A DNA stretch of 64,000 bases from positions 305,172-369,171 of the forward strand of contig NZ_BMOD01000001.1 in assembly GCF_014646895.1 (NCBI RefSeq), in the 5' to 3' direction. Source of the stretch: Deinococcus roseus (lineage in GTDB: Bacteria > Deinococcota > Deinococci > Deinococcales > Deinococcaceae). Made by a program: the position numbers and the translations under genes. Each line of letters begins with the position of its first letter. Position 1 is the first letter of the stretch. The notes under the pieces were generated by a model. It ran no database searches. It was given only the letters and a program-made list of their open reading frames with translations, and was not told the origin of the DNA. Below, piece after piece: positions 15,916-23,917 of this stretch.

Positions 15916-17502
15916 TCAGTCCTGAATGACAGTCATGTCTTTGGGCTGGGGCAGGAACTCCAGATCGGAGTACTGCTCCAGGGCAAATTCCAGGTCAAAA
16001 CGGTTTCTGAACAGCATCACTGGTCGGCCCCGGTCATCTTCAACGTGTTTGGCAAAACGGGCCAGAGCACTGGGTTCTCCGGCCAGCCAGCGCACCAGTT
16101 TGTAGCTGGAGTGCATCAGATCAAGAGGCACATTGTATTCTTCCAGCATGCGGTGTTCGAAGACTTCGAATTGCAGTTGCCCCACCACGCCCAGAATGGG
16201 ATCTCTGGCCCCGTCTGTGGGGAAGAAAATCTGCACCACGCCTTCTTCTGAGAGCTGTTCCAGGCCTTTTCTGAACGCCTTGCGCTTGCTGACATCTTTG
16301 GGAGAAACTGTGGCAAAGTGCTCAGGAGTGAACCTGGGGAAGTCTGCCAGCCTGATTTTGGGGTTCACGCTGACCACATCGCCGATCTGGAACACGCCAG
16401 GGTTCACCAGACCCACAATGTCCCCAGGGTAGGCCACTTCGATGCTCTCGCGGTCCTGGGCAAACAGTGTGTGGGCACGCGACAGGCGGATTTCCCGACC
16501 TGTGCGGGTGTGGGTCACGGCCATTCCACGTTCAAAGGTGCCCGAAGCCACCCGCATGTAAGCGGTGCGGTCCCGGTGCTGCTTGCTCATGTTGGCCTGC
16601 AGTTTGAAGATGAAACCTGTGAAACTCTCCTCGGTGGGTTCCAGTTTGCCCTGCGTGGTCTGGATGGCGTGAGGAGAGGGAGCGAGTTCCACCAGGGCAT
16701 CCAGGAAGTTTTCCACCCCGAAGTTGGTGATGGCGCTTCCCCAGAACACCGGGGTCATCTCCCCTCTCAGGAACATCTCGGGGTCCAGGGGGTCCAGCAC
16801 ACCTTCCACCATCTCCACCTGTTCTTGCAGGATCTGCAAGGCGTCGCTGCCAATCAGGGTTTCCAGTTGGGGGTCAAACAAATCTGCCACCTGCACGGGA
16901 GCACGTTTTTTGCCGTGCTCGGTGCGTTCATACAGGAACACCCGTTTTTGCTGCAGGTCATACACCCCTTTGAAGTCAGGGCCAGAACCGATGGGCCAGG
17001 TCATGGGCACCACTTTGATTTTCAGGGTGCTTTCCACCTGCTCCAGCAGCTCAAAGAAATCCATGGCCGGACGGTCCATCTTGTTCATGAAAGTGATGAT
17101 GGGGATGTTCTTGTTGCGACAAACGGCAAAGAGTTTCTCGGTCTGGGCCTGCACACCACGGGCAGCATCCAGCATCATCAGGGCACTGTCCACAGCCATC
17201 AGGGTGCGGTAGGTGTCCTCAGAGAAGTCCTGGTGTCCGGGGGTGTCCAGCAAATTGATGTGGTAGCCGTGGTAATCGAAGACCAGCGCAGAACTGGAAA
17301 TGGAGATCCCACGCTGTTGCTCAATGGTCATCCAGTCCGACTGGGTTTGCTTCTGGTTCTGTTTGGCGGTGACCGAACCTGCGCTCTGGATCGCTCCTGA
17401 GTAGAGCAGCAGTTTTTCGGTCATGGTGGTTTTGCCGGCGTCCGGGTGGGAGATGATCGCAAACGTGCGTCTGCGCTGAATTTCATGGGGTAGGGTTGTC
17501 AT
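15916..17502 (-). CDS. prfC: Peptide chain release factor 3 (RF3)
   Basis: RF3 is the GTPase that ejects RF1/RF2 from the ribosome after peptide release. The P-loop HPDAGKTT (about residues 20-27), G3 DTPGHQDFSEDT, G4 NKMD and the RF3-specific GSGPDFKG, followed by the translation factor beta-barrel and C-terminal domains, make the call secure over 528 residues. The ATG at 17502 follows AGAGGT. The promoter TATACT (17561-17556) lies just before a terminator-like hairpin in the leader. No gene precedes it on this strand. Confidence 0.97.
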   Translation of the reverse strand: MTTLPHEIQRRRTFAIISHPDAGKTTMTEKLLLYSGAIQSAGSVTAKQNQKQTQSDWMTIEQQRGISISSSALVFDYHGYHINLLDTPGHQDFSEDTYRTLMAVDSALMMLDAARGVQAQTEKLFAVCRNKNIPIITFMNKMDRPAMDFFELLEQVESTLKIKVVPMTWPIGSGPDFKGVYDLQQKRVFLYERTEHGKKRAPVQVADLFDPQLETLIGSDALQILQEQVEMVEGVLDPLDPEMFLRGEMTPVFWGSAITNFGVENFLDALVELAPSPHAIQTTQGKLEPTEESFTGFIFKLQANMSKQHRDRTAYMRVASGTFERGMAVTHTRTGREIRLSRAHTLFAQDRESIEVAYPGDIVGLVNPGVFQIGDVVSVNPKIRLADFPRFTPEHFATVSPKDVSKRKAFRKGLEQLSEEGVVQIFFPTDGARDPILGVVGQLQFEVFEHRMLEEYNVPLDLMHSSYKLVRWLAGEPSALARFAKHVEDDRGRPVMLFRNRFDLEFALEQYSDLEFLPQPKDMTVIQD

Positions 17503-17520
17503 AATGGTGACCTCTGCAAG

Positions 17521-17561
17521 AAAAAACGCCCGGTCCAGAAGGGCGATAACACTTCAGTATA
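17521..17561 (-). promoter_or_regulatory. prfC promoter with terminator-like leader hairpin
   Basis: On the minus strand a TATACT -10 (17561-17556) is followed a few bases later by CGCCC (17545-17541), a 9-base loop, GGGCG (17531-17527) and TTTTTT (17526-17521), then the prfC ribosome binding site. The next gene upstream is divergent, so the hairpin cannot terminate another operon and probably acts on prfC itself. Confidence 0.55.
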
Positions 17562-17647
17562 CCCGATTTGCAGATCCCCCAAAAATCCATGAGTATGTTC
17601 ACCATTATCATCATCTTACACAACATACTCAACACATGGGGGTTTCG

Positions 17648-18553
17648 ATGAAAATTGCAGTGCTCTCCGACATTCACGGAAATTTACAGGCTTTTCAGGC
17701 GGTGCTGGAAGACGCAAAAGAAGCCGACCAGATCTTTCTGCTGGGAGACAATGTGAACTGGGGCGTCCATTCCCCGGACGTCCTGCAACTCATTGCAGCA
17801 AGAAACCTCCAGACCCTCAAAGGCAACCATGAAACCATGCTGCTGGACCACCTGACGGGGCAAGCTCCGGTGGAGGCTTACACCAGCGAGGGTTTTGCTG
17901 CAGCGCGCTTCTGGGCCACTCAACTTGCAGCATTCAAAACAGAGATTGAAGCCTGGCCTTGCAGCCTCAACCTGCACTTTAAAGGTTTACCAGAACTTTT
18001 CTTCTGTCATGGCAGCCCCAGAAATGCCTTCGAGGAGGTCCTGAAACAATCCGATCAGGCGTTGAAAAGCACGCTTTCTGAGGTGTCTGCCCGCTGGATT
18101 TTTGCAGGCCACAACCAACGCCAGCAGATCAGGCGGCTGGGGAACACCACCCTCTGCACGGTGGGCTCTGTGGGCTTTGCAGTGGATGGATCCAGAACTG
18201 CCCAGTATGCGATGCTGCATGGAGAAAATGGAACCTGGAACATCGAATTCAGGCAGGTTCCTTTCGACTCAAACACTTTTTTCGCCAGTTACCACCACAG
18301 CGGATTTCTGCAGCAAACCGGCATTGTGGGAAATATCATCTATGCGGGTGTGTTGCTGGGCAGGTCCACCATCCGCGAATTCTGGCAGTTCAGAAACCGC
18401 CAAGCACCAGAAGCGGAACTTGATCAGGGTCTGCTGGGTCAATTTCTGATGCATGAACTCAAACCCACAGAAAAACAGTTTTTGCTGCACTGCCAGCACT
18501 CCTCTGATGAACTGAAAAGTGCACTGAGAGGCCTTTCTGTGCTGGTTTTGTGA
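17648..18553 (+). CDS. Calcineurin-like metallophosphoesterase
   Basis: Members of this fold hydrolyse phosphoesters with a two-metal centre. The metal-binding motifs are in order: AVLSDIHGN (residues 4-12), LLGDNVNWG (about 37), LKGNHE (about 65), CHGSP (about 126) and AGHNQRQ (about 157). The catalytic core ends near 190. About 100 further residues have no domain that I recognise. In all there are 301 residues, starting at the ATG before KIAVLSDI. Upstream in-frame starts add only low-quality sequence. The substrate cannot be told. Confidence 0.88.
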   Translation: MKIAVLSDIHGNLQAFQAVLEDAKEADQIFLLGDNVNWGVHSPDVLQLIAARNLQTLKGNHETMLLDHLTGQAPVEAYTSEGFAAARFWATQLAAFKTEIEAWPCSLNLHFKGLPELFFCHGSPRNAFEEVLKQSDQALKSTLSEVSARWIFAGHNQRQQIRRLGNTTLCTVGSVGFAVDGSRTAQYAMLHGENGTWNIEFRQVPFDSNTFFASYHHSGFLQQTGIVGNIIYAGVLLGRSTIREFWQFRNRQAPEAELDQGLLGQFLMHELKPTEKQFLLHCQHSSDELKSALRGLSVLVL

Positions 18554-18747
18554 TGGGAATGGGCACATGCCGGAGATTTGCGCCAGATTGCACAAAGACA
18601 GAAAACACCCGCCGAACCATCCCGAATCACAAGCATGACGAGAATTTCGATCTTCCAGAACAACCATTTTTACATCACACTACAGCAACAGAAGTTGCAC
18701 GATGCTCAATCGTTCACTGGTCAACTTTGAAAATGACAAAGGAAGCC

Positions 18748-18753
18748 TATAAT
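18748..18753 (+). promoter_or_regulatory. -10 element of leaderless bshA
   Basis: Perfect TATAAT, ending 6 bases before the GTG at 18760. TTGAAA at 18727-18732 is a possible -35 with a short 15-base spacer. Confidence 0.65.
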
Positions 18754-18759
18754 CGAGCC

Positions 18760-19881
18760 GTGAACATTGCCATTCTCTGTCATGCCACAGCAGGCGGCTC
18801 GGGCGTGGTGGCCACCGAACTTGGGGTGGAACTTGCCCAGCACAACCATGAAGTGCATTTTGTTTCGACGGCCCAGCCTTTCCGGCTGTCTGCCCTGGAT
18901 TGTTGCACCAATGTTTTCTTTCATCAGGTCGGACGTTATGAGTATCCCCTCTTTGAGCAGGCCCTGACCACCATCAACACCGCCAACACCCTCTCAGAAG
19001 TGATCCATGAGCATGGCATCCAGATCACCCATGCCCATTACGCCATTCCTTACACCACCAGTGCCCTGATGGCGCAGGACATCACCGGAAAAACCCGGGT
19101 GGTGACCACCCTGCACGGCACGGATGTGACCCTGGTCGGTCTGGATCCGGCCTTCAGACACTCCACCCGACATGCCATTCAGAAATCTGGCCGGGTGACT
19201 GCTGTTTCGCAGTTTCTGGCCAACCACACCAAAGAGCTTTTTGATGTGGATGTGCCCATTGAAGTGATTTACAACTTTGTGGACATTCACCGGTTCCAGC
19301 GCAACACAGATGCCAGATACCGGGCCAGGTTTGCCCATCCTGAAGAAAAAATCCTGCTTCACCTCTCCAACTTTCGAGGGGTCAAACGCACGCTGGATGT
19401 GATTGAACTTTTTGCCAGGGTGCAAACTGAAGTGCCATCCAGACTGCTGATGGTCGGAGACGGCCCGGACCGCTCCAGGGCCTTTGAACTGGCCCAGAAG
19501 CTGGGTGTACTGGGTCGGGTGCATTTTCTGGGTTCTTACCCATCGGTCGAGACCATCATGGGCATTGCAGATGTGTTCCTCCTCCCTTCCAGCCAGGAGT
19601 CTTTTGGGCTGGTGGCTCTGGAAGCCATGTCCTGCGGCGTACCGGTGGTGAGCAGCAACATCGGGGGCATCCCTGAGGTCAACATTCAGGGAGAAACTGG
19701 ATACCTGTGTCCTGTGGGTGATGTGGACGGGATGGCCCATGCAACGTTAAAACTGCTTCAAGATGAAAAACTCCACCAGAAATTGAGTCTCAATGCCCGG
19801 TCCAGGGCGGTGGATCATTTTCAGCCGCATCATATCGTTCCCCAGTATTTGAGAGTGTACGAAGATTTACTGAGAGAATAA
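18760..19881 (+). CDS. bshA: N-acetyl-alpha-D-glucosaminyl L-malate synthase BshA
   Basis: BshA is a GT4 glycosyltransferase that joins GlcNAc from UDP-GlcNAc to L-malate, the first step of bacillithiol synthesis. The N-terminus MNIAILCHATAGGSGVVATE matches the BshA pattern closely. STLHGTDVTLVG-type sequence (TLHGTDVT), SEFxF-like SQESFGLVALEAMSCG and NIGGIPEV follow. Length is 373 residues. An ATG at 18733 is in frame, but the GTG at 18760 fits both the family N-terminus and the leaderless promoter, so I prefer it. The deacetylase and ligase genes (bshB, bshC) are not in this window. Confidence 0.92.
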   Translation: MNIAILCHATAGGSGVVATELGVELAQHNHEVHFVSTAQPFRLSALDCCTNVFFHQVGRYEYPLFEQALTTINTANTLSEVIHEHGIQITHAHYAIPYTTSALMAQDITGKTRVVTTLHGTDVTLVGLDPAFRHSTRHAIQKSGRVTAVSQFLANHTKELFDVDVPIEVIYNFVDIHRFQRNTDARYRARFAHPEEKILLHLSNFRGVKRTLDVIELFARVQTEVPSRLLMVGDGPDRSRAFELAQKLGVLGRVHFLGSYPSVETIMGIADVFLLPSSQESFGLVALEAMSCGVPVVSSNIGGIPEVNIQGETGYLCPVGDVDGMAHATLKLLQDEKLHQKLSLNARSRAVDHFQPHHIVPQYLRVYEDLLRE

Positions 19882-19950
19882 ATTCTCATTTTTCACCCAT
19901 AACATAATGAGTGATCGATGAGTATATTCAAATGATTTGTCCCCTTCTGA

Positions 19951-19985
19951 CCTCAATTTGACAAGTTGCATTTGTCAAATTGAGG
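19951..19985. repeat. Perfect 14-bp AT-rich hairpin downstream of bshA
   Basis: CCTCAATTTGACAA (19951-19964) is inverted at 19972-19985 around a 7-base loop and is followed by ATTTT. It lies 70 bases past the bshA stop. It could be a weak terminator or a protein-binding palindrome. Confidence 0.7.
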
Positions 19986-20211
19986 ATTTTCACCCTTTAG
20001 ACCCCTTAAGACCCTTAAAAACACCCAGAAAAGCACCCTTACAATTCAGTTTTCATGAGAATCTTAATTTTTCGTTTTAATGTTTTATCATCTTTTTTTA
20101 CATGTTCAAGGCAGCATTTTCCTGATCGTTCAACATCAAAATGAACTGTGTTGTGAGAATGTAATGAGTAACAAAACTTATTTTTCTTAGGTTGTGCTCA
20201 CAGGCTCAGCT
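19986..20211. other. AT-rich intergenic DNA with short direct repeats
   Basis: No gene is seen. At 19992-20020 three imperfect 10-base units of the form (A/G)CCC(C)TTAAGA follow one another. The rest is T-rich. It may hold promoter or binding sites for the structured leader that follows. Confidence 0.4.
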
Positions 20212-20377
20212 TAACTTAAGTTAGGCAAGTCTAGAATTGCCAGAGCTTCAAAGGCGTATCGGTCCTTGGGAAAAGCCAAACGCGTGCCGCACCCCCTTCT
20301 TCGCACGCATCGACCCTAAAGCAGACAACCTGCATCTACATCACCCACAACCGGTGGGTAGAGGACGCTATTGAATT
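20212..20377 (+). promoter_or_regulatory. Highly structured leader of the 3D-domain gene (candidate regulatory RNA)
   Basis: After the 12-bp palindrome TAACTTAAGTTA (20212-20223), the leader can form hairpins TTGG/CCAA (20266-20279), GCGTGC/GCACGC (20282-20308), GCAG/CTGC (20321-20333) and ACCCAC/GTGGGT (20343-20359). GGTC (20261-20264) can pair with GACC (20312-20315), or GTCCTT (20262-20267) with GAGGAC (20361-20366). These two closings exclude each other. The outer one reaches to within 12 bases of the start codon. It does not match any riboswitch consensus I can recall with confidence. Confidence 0.5.
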
Positions 20378-21049
20378 ATGGCAAAACGCACCCTTAGATT
20401 CACCCTGATTGGGACTGCATTGTTGTGCAGTGTGCTGAACCTCAGCACCCCCGCCCACAGCGAAGCCGAGAAAAAATCCTTAAAGGTGGAAATCCCCCTT
20501 GATCCTGTCCTGCCTGCAGACAGCCTGGCAGAAAAAGCCCTGGAACTGACCCAGCCGGCCCCCGTACAGGCCCAGCCAGCCCAGGTGGTCAAAGCTGTGC
20601 AGCAAATTCAGGTGACCAAAACCCAGACCATAAAGGCACCTGTCAAAACCCAGACCGTCAAGACACCCGTCAAAGCCCAAACGGCCAAGGTGGTTCCAGC
20701 CCAATACCGCAGTGGCAGCAGCTTTATCCTGAAAGCCACCGCCTACAACAGCTTCTCAGGGCAAACCGACAGCAGTCCACACATCACAGCCACTGGAGCC
20801 AGAACCCGTTTTGGCATTGTGGCCCTGAGCCGGGACATGCTGCGCAAAATCCCTTACGGCAGCAAAGTCAGAATTGAACTGCTGGGAAAAGGGGCCTCCT
20901 ATTACAACCGCCTGCTCTCCCAGACTGTTTTCGTGGTGGAAGACACCATGCATCCCCGCAAATACGGACAGGTGGACATCTGGATGCGTTCATCCAGCGA
21001 AGCCCGCTCCTGGGGTGTGCGTCAGGTCAGGCTCACCGTTCTCAGGTAA
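20378..21049 (+). CDS. Exported 3D-domain protein, likely cell-wall acting
   Basis: 3D domains (named for three aspartates) occur in lytic transglycosylase-like proteins such as MltA and RpfB relatives. This one has a signal peptide (to about residue 29) and a repetitive linker of KTQTxKxPVK units (about 65-110). The 3D domain (about 120-223) carries LKATAYN, ARTRFGIVALSRD, VVEDTM and GQVDIWM.SSSEARSWGVR. In all there are 223 residues. There is no LysM or other wall-binding domain. The structured leader suggests that its expression is controlled at the RNA level. Confidence 0.85.
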   Translation: MAKRTLRFTLIGTALLCSVLNLSTPAHSEAEKKSLKVEIPLDPVLPADSLAEKALELTQPAPVQAQPAQVVKAVQQIQVTKTQTIKAPVKTQTVKTPVKAQTAKVVPAQYRSGSSFILKATAYNSFSGQTDSSPHITATGARTRFGIVALSRDMLRKIPYGSKVRIELLGKGASYYNRLLSQTVFVVEDTMHPRKYGQVDIWMRSSSEARSWGVRQVRLTVLR

Positions 21050-21091
21050 AATGCCACCATCAAACATGAGATGCATCTGGGTCATCTGACA

Positions 21092-21125
21092 GAGGGTCTG
21101 CAACAGCGGACCCTTTGCCTTTTGA
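21092..21125 (+). terminator. Probable terminator of the 3D-domain gene
   Basis: AGGGTC (21093-21098) and GACCCT (21109-21114) form a stem, followed by TTGCCTTTTG, an imperfect T-run. The rest of 21126-21362 shows no other feature. Confidence 0.5.
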
Positions 21126-21362
21126 AAGATTTTTGTGGATCACACAATGTTTTTGCAACCTGCCTGCCAAAACCTCCAGATGAAAGCTTGATTGAGACAG
21201 GGTGTCTGGACAGCTAACAATTCTAAGACATTCGGTTCTTAAACTGTCCCCGTACCTGGCACAACCCCCTTTCAGACTGGCTTCAGGTGCTTGCACCTGA
21301 CCTCCAGATGTTGAAAGACCCTTATTGTTTTGGGGCCATGCCATGGACAGGAGGATTGAACC

Positions 21363-21608
21363 GTGCACAACTTGCAAATGACCTTTCCACATTCACAACA
21401 ACGCCGCCTGAAAAGACTGATTCGCAAATTGACCCGTGCAGCCCAGCAAGAAGGGCACACCCTGAACGTGCTGTCTCCAGAAGAGCACCGACCCACTTTT
21501 GTGCTGCAGATTCAGGCCTCCCTGGAAGCCATCCAGAATTTCATTCGCAACCATTTCAGTTTCACCTTCAAAGATGCGCTGTGCAGCATTGAAATCCGGC
21601 CCATTTGA
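21363..21608 (+). CDS. Small protein of unknown function
   Basis: 81 residues, basic at the N-terminus (QQRRLKRLIRKLTRAAQQ, amphipathic helix), then mixed alpha/beta ending in FSFTFKDALCSIEIRPI. GGAGG lies about 8 bases before the GTG at 21363, which is the main support that it is real. An ATG six codons on is an alternative. I recognise no family. It has no signal peptide or membrane span. Confidence 0.5.
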   Translation: MHNLQMTFPHSQQRRLKRLIRKLTRAAQQEGHTLNVLSPEEHRPTFVLQIQASLEAIQNFIRNHFSFTFKDALCSIEIRPI

Positions 21609-21699
21609 GGCCCATTTGAACTTGCATCTTCAGGTCCACCCTTCTGAAATTTGACCTTGCCCGTGGGACAAGGTTGTATGCTGCCCCTGAGGTAAAGGC

Positions 21700-22506
21700 A
21701 TGCCAGAAGCGTGGCTGAAAATTGGCGAAATTGCATCCCTGCTGGGGGTCAGCACCAAAACCCTCAGGCATTACCAGAAACTGGGTCTGATTCAGGAACC
21801 CGAGCGCACCGAAGGGCAATACCGGCTGTACACCCCGGCGCACCTGGACAAACTGCGCCAGATTCGTGATTTGCAGGATCTGGGTTTGAAACTCCATGAA
21901 ATCCGTTTTGTGATGGAAAGCTTAGAGCCCGAACTGCTTTTGAAGCAGATGCTGCACCTGAAAACCCAGGAACTGGAACGGGACATTGCCCGACTTCAGC
22001 AGCAAAAGCAACGGGCCGAGCAGATGCTGAAACAGGAAAAACCCCTGCAACACCTGCTGGAAGCCAAAGTTCCAGAATTCTGGAAAGCCAGTCTGGACCA
22101 GATTGCAGATCGAATTTCGCCTGAAGCCCTGCAACGGGAAAAACAACTGATGGGCAAAATGCTCAGTTTTCCCGCTTTGCAAAGCCCGGAACAACTGGAA
22201 AAAGACCAGCAGTATCTGCAAGAGCACCCGGAAATTCAGGAGCTTTTGCTGGACTGGACCGGACGGGTGGACCGCACCGAAGACCCACAGGAACTGGACT
22301 TGCTGGCCCAGGAATTGGCCCGCAGTGCCTGGTTGAGGGGCTTGTTCCTGCATCCAAAAGGTGTGCAGGACAGGCACGGAGATTTTGTGACCCAGGCTTT
22401 GCTTCCCCCGGACAGCAAAGAAGGCTGGATGCTGGAGCGTGTCAAACACCACATGCTCAGAGACCTCAAAAACAGCAAGGAGCAAAGAACCCATGAACAT
22501 TCCTGA
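21700..22506 (+). CDS. MerR family transcriptional regulator
   Basis: Residues 5-70 form the MerR winged-helix domain (WLKIGEIASLLGVSTKTLRHYQ.., then GQYRLYTPAHLDKLRQI). A long coiled-coil helix follows (about 85-125, LKTQELERDIARLQQQKQRAEQ), then about 140 residues with no cysteine motif for metals or known effector domain. At 268 residues it is longer than metal-type MerR proteins and closer in size to drug or stress sensors. Its 3' end overlaps the serine hydrolase gene by 14 bases, so that gene is the likely partner in an operon. Confidence 0.88.
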   Translation: MPEAWLKIGEIASLLGVSTKTLRHYQKLGLIQEPERTEGQYRLYTPAHLDKLRQIRDLQDLGLKLHEIRFVMESLEPELLLKQMLHLKTQELERDIARLQQQKQRAEQMLKQEKPLQHLLEAKVPEFWKASLDQIADRISPEALQREKQLMGKMLSFPALQSPEQLEKDQQYLQEHPEIQELLLDWTGRVDRTEDPQELDLLAQELARSAWLRGLFLHPKGVQDRHGDFVTQALLPPDSKEGWMLERVKHHMLRDLKNSKEQRTHEHS

Positions 22507-23842
22507 ACTTGCCCAGAAACTTTTCGAACCCTTTCAATCAAAAACAGCTGGAAATGCCGTGGCTGTCCTGTGGCAAAACGAACTGGTGTATCAGCACACG
22601 GCAGGTCGGGCAAATCAGGAAAAGTACATCCCAGTCACGCCTGACACCCTGTTTTGCATTGGTTCCATCACCAAAACCATGACAGCCATCCACATCATGC
22701 AGCAGGTGGAAGCAGGCCGCATTGCTCTGGATGACCCCATCCGCAAACACCTGAAAAGCATTCCCATTGCTGAACCCTACATCAACAACCCCATCCGGGT
22801 GCGCCACCTGCTCACCCACACCTCAGGGCTGGGATATTTCCGTTCCTGGAAAGACATCTTGTTGCCTGCTGGTGGGCTGGGAGCCCTGAAGAACACCCCC
22901 ACCCTCACCGAGTATTACCGGGATGGCCTGACCCCCATCTACCCACCCCTGACCCGATGGGCCTATTGCAACCATGCTTTCGCCCTGCTGGGACAGTTGA
23001 TTGAAGATGTCACAGGACAGCCTTTTGAAACCACCTTCACAGCAGAGGTGCTGCGCAAATCTGGCATGGTTCATGCCACCCTGCAACGCCCCGAAAACAC
23101 CGAATTGAGGGCCATGCCCTACATGAAATCTGACTCCAAATCTGGCGCTGTTTACAAACCATCCCCAGACCTGGACATCGTGGTCAAACCTGCAGGATCG
23201 GTGTACGCCAGCATCACCGACATGGTTGCCTACGCCCGGACCTTGCTGGCCCACTCCTCTCCCCTGCTGACCCGGGAATCCCATGACCAGATGCACAGCC
23301 GGCAGTTTGAAGTGAATCCTGACCTGATGGGCATGGGACTGGGTTTTGTGTTGCTGCCCTTTGGTGAAAAACAGGTGTCCTTTCACACCGGAGGCTGGCT
23401 GGGCTACAACAGTTCCATGCACATCTGCCCGGAACTGGGTGCTGCAGTGATCACCCTCTCCAACTCAGAGAACCCCGAAGTGATGTCTCTGGGAGAACAG
23501 TTTTTCAAAGAAGCCCTGCAGATCCAACCCACTGAAGCTGCAGGTGTGCCCGTGGAAGACCTGCAGTTTGCCCGCAGCTATGGTGAACCTGTCAAAGGCC
23601 TGGAGCGGGTGATTGCCCTGCTCACCCAGCCAGGAGGCCTGAAGTTGATCCGCAAAGAGGGACAGCTTCACCTGAAAACCCTCACAGGTCCCTGGAGGAA
23701 AGGGATTGCCCTGAAACCCAGAGGCGGTTCCCTGTTTGAAATTGCAGATCCACAGCAGCCCATGCTGTGCAACCTGGAAATTTCAGGACAGCGGGTGACG
23801 GCCCTGCACCTGGGCCTCAACCGGCTGGCTGGACAGTTCTGA
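22493..23842 (+). CDS. Serine hydrolase, beta-lactamase/class C esterase family
   Basis: The penicillin-binding/beta-lactamase fold motifs are SITK (about residues 59-62, nucleophile Ser and Lys), YCN (about 161) and HTGG (about 301). Residues 1-340 are the hydrolase domain, and about 110 C-terminal residues form a beta-rich extension often seen in such esterases. There is no signal peptide, so it is probably cytoplasmic and acts as an esterase or peptidase rather than a resistance enzyme. The ATG at 22493 follows AAGGAG. It is translationally coupled to the MerR gene. Confidence 0.88.
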   Translation: MNIPELAQKLFEPFQSKTAGNAVAVLWQNELVYQHTAGRANQEKYIPVTPDTLFCIGSITKTMTAIHIMQQVEAGRIALDDPIRKHLKSIPIAEPYINNPIRVRHLLTHTSGLGYFRSWKDILLPAGGLGALKNTPTLTEYYRDGLTPIYPPLTRWAYCNHAFALLGQLIEDVTGQPFETTFTAEVLRKSGMVHATLQRPENTELRAMPYMKSDSKSGAVYKPSPDLDIVVKPAGSVYASITDMVAYARTLLAHSSPLLTRESHDQMHSRQFEVNPDLMGMGLGFVLLPFGEKQVSFHTGGWLGYNSSMHICPELGAAVITLSNSENPEVMSLGEQFFKEALQIQPTEAAGVPVEDLQFARSYGEPVKGLERVIALLTQPGGLKLIRKEGQLHLKTLTGPWRKGIALKPRGGSLFEIADPQQPMLCNLEISGQRVTALHLGLNRLAGQF

Positions 23843-23917
23843 AGCACCTGCTGCATTCTGCTGCATCTGCACACCCACAGCACGGCTCTCACCCGGCTCA
23901 GGTAAGCTAAGGGCGTC

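Noticed and set aside
20212..20377. Known c-di-AMP (ydaO) or c-di-GMP riboswitch
   Set aside because: The gene context fits, but I cannot find the conserved core segments of either class, so no class name is given.
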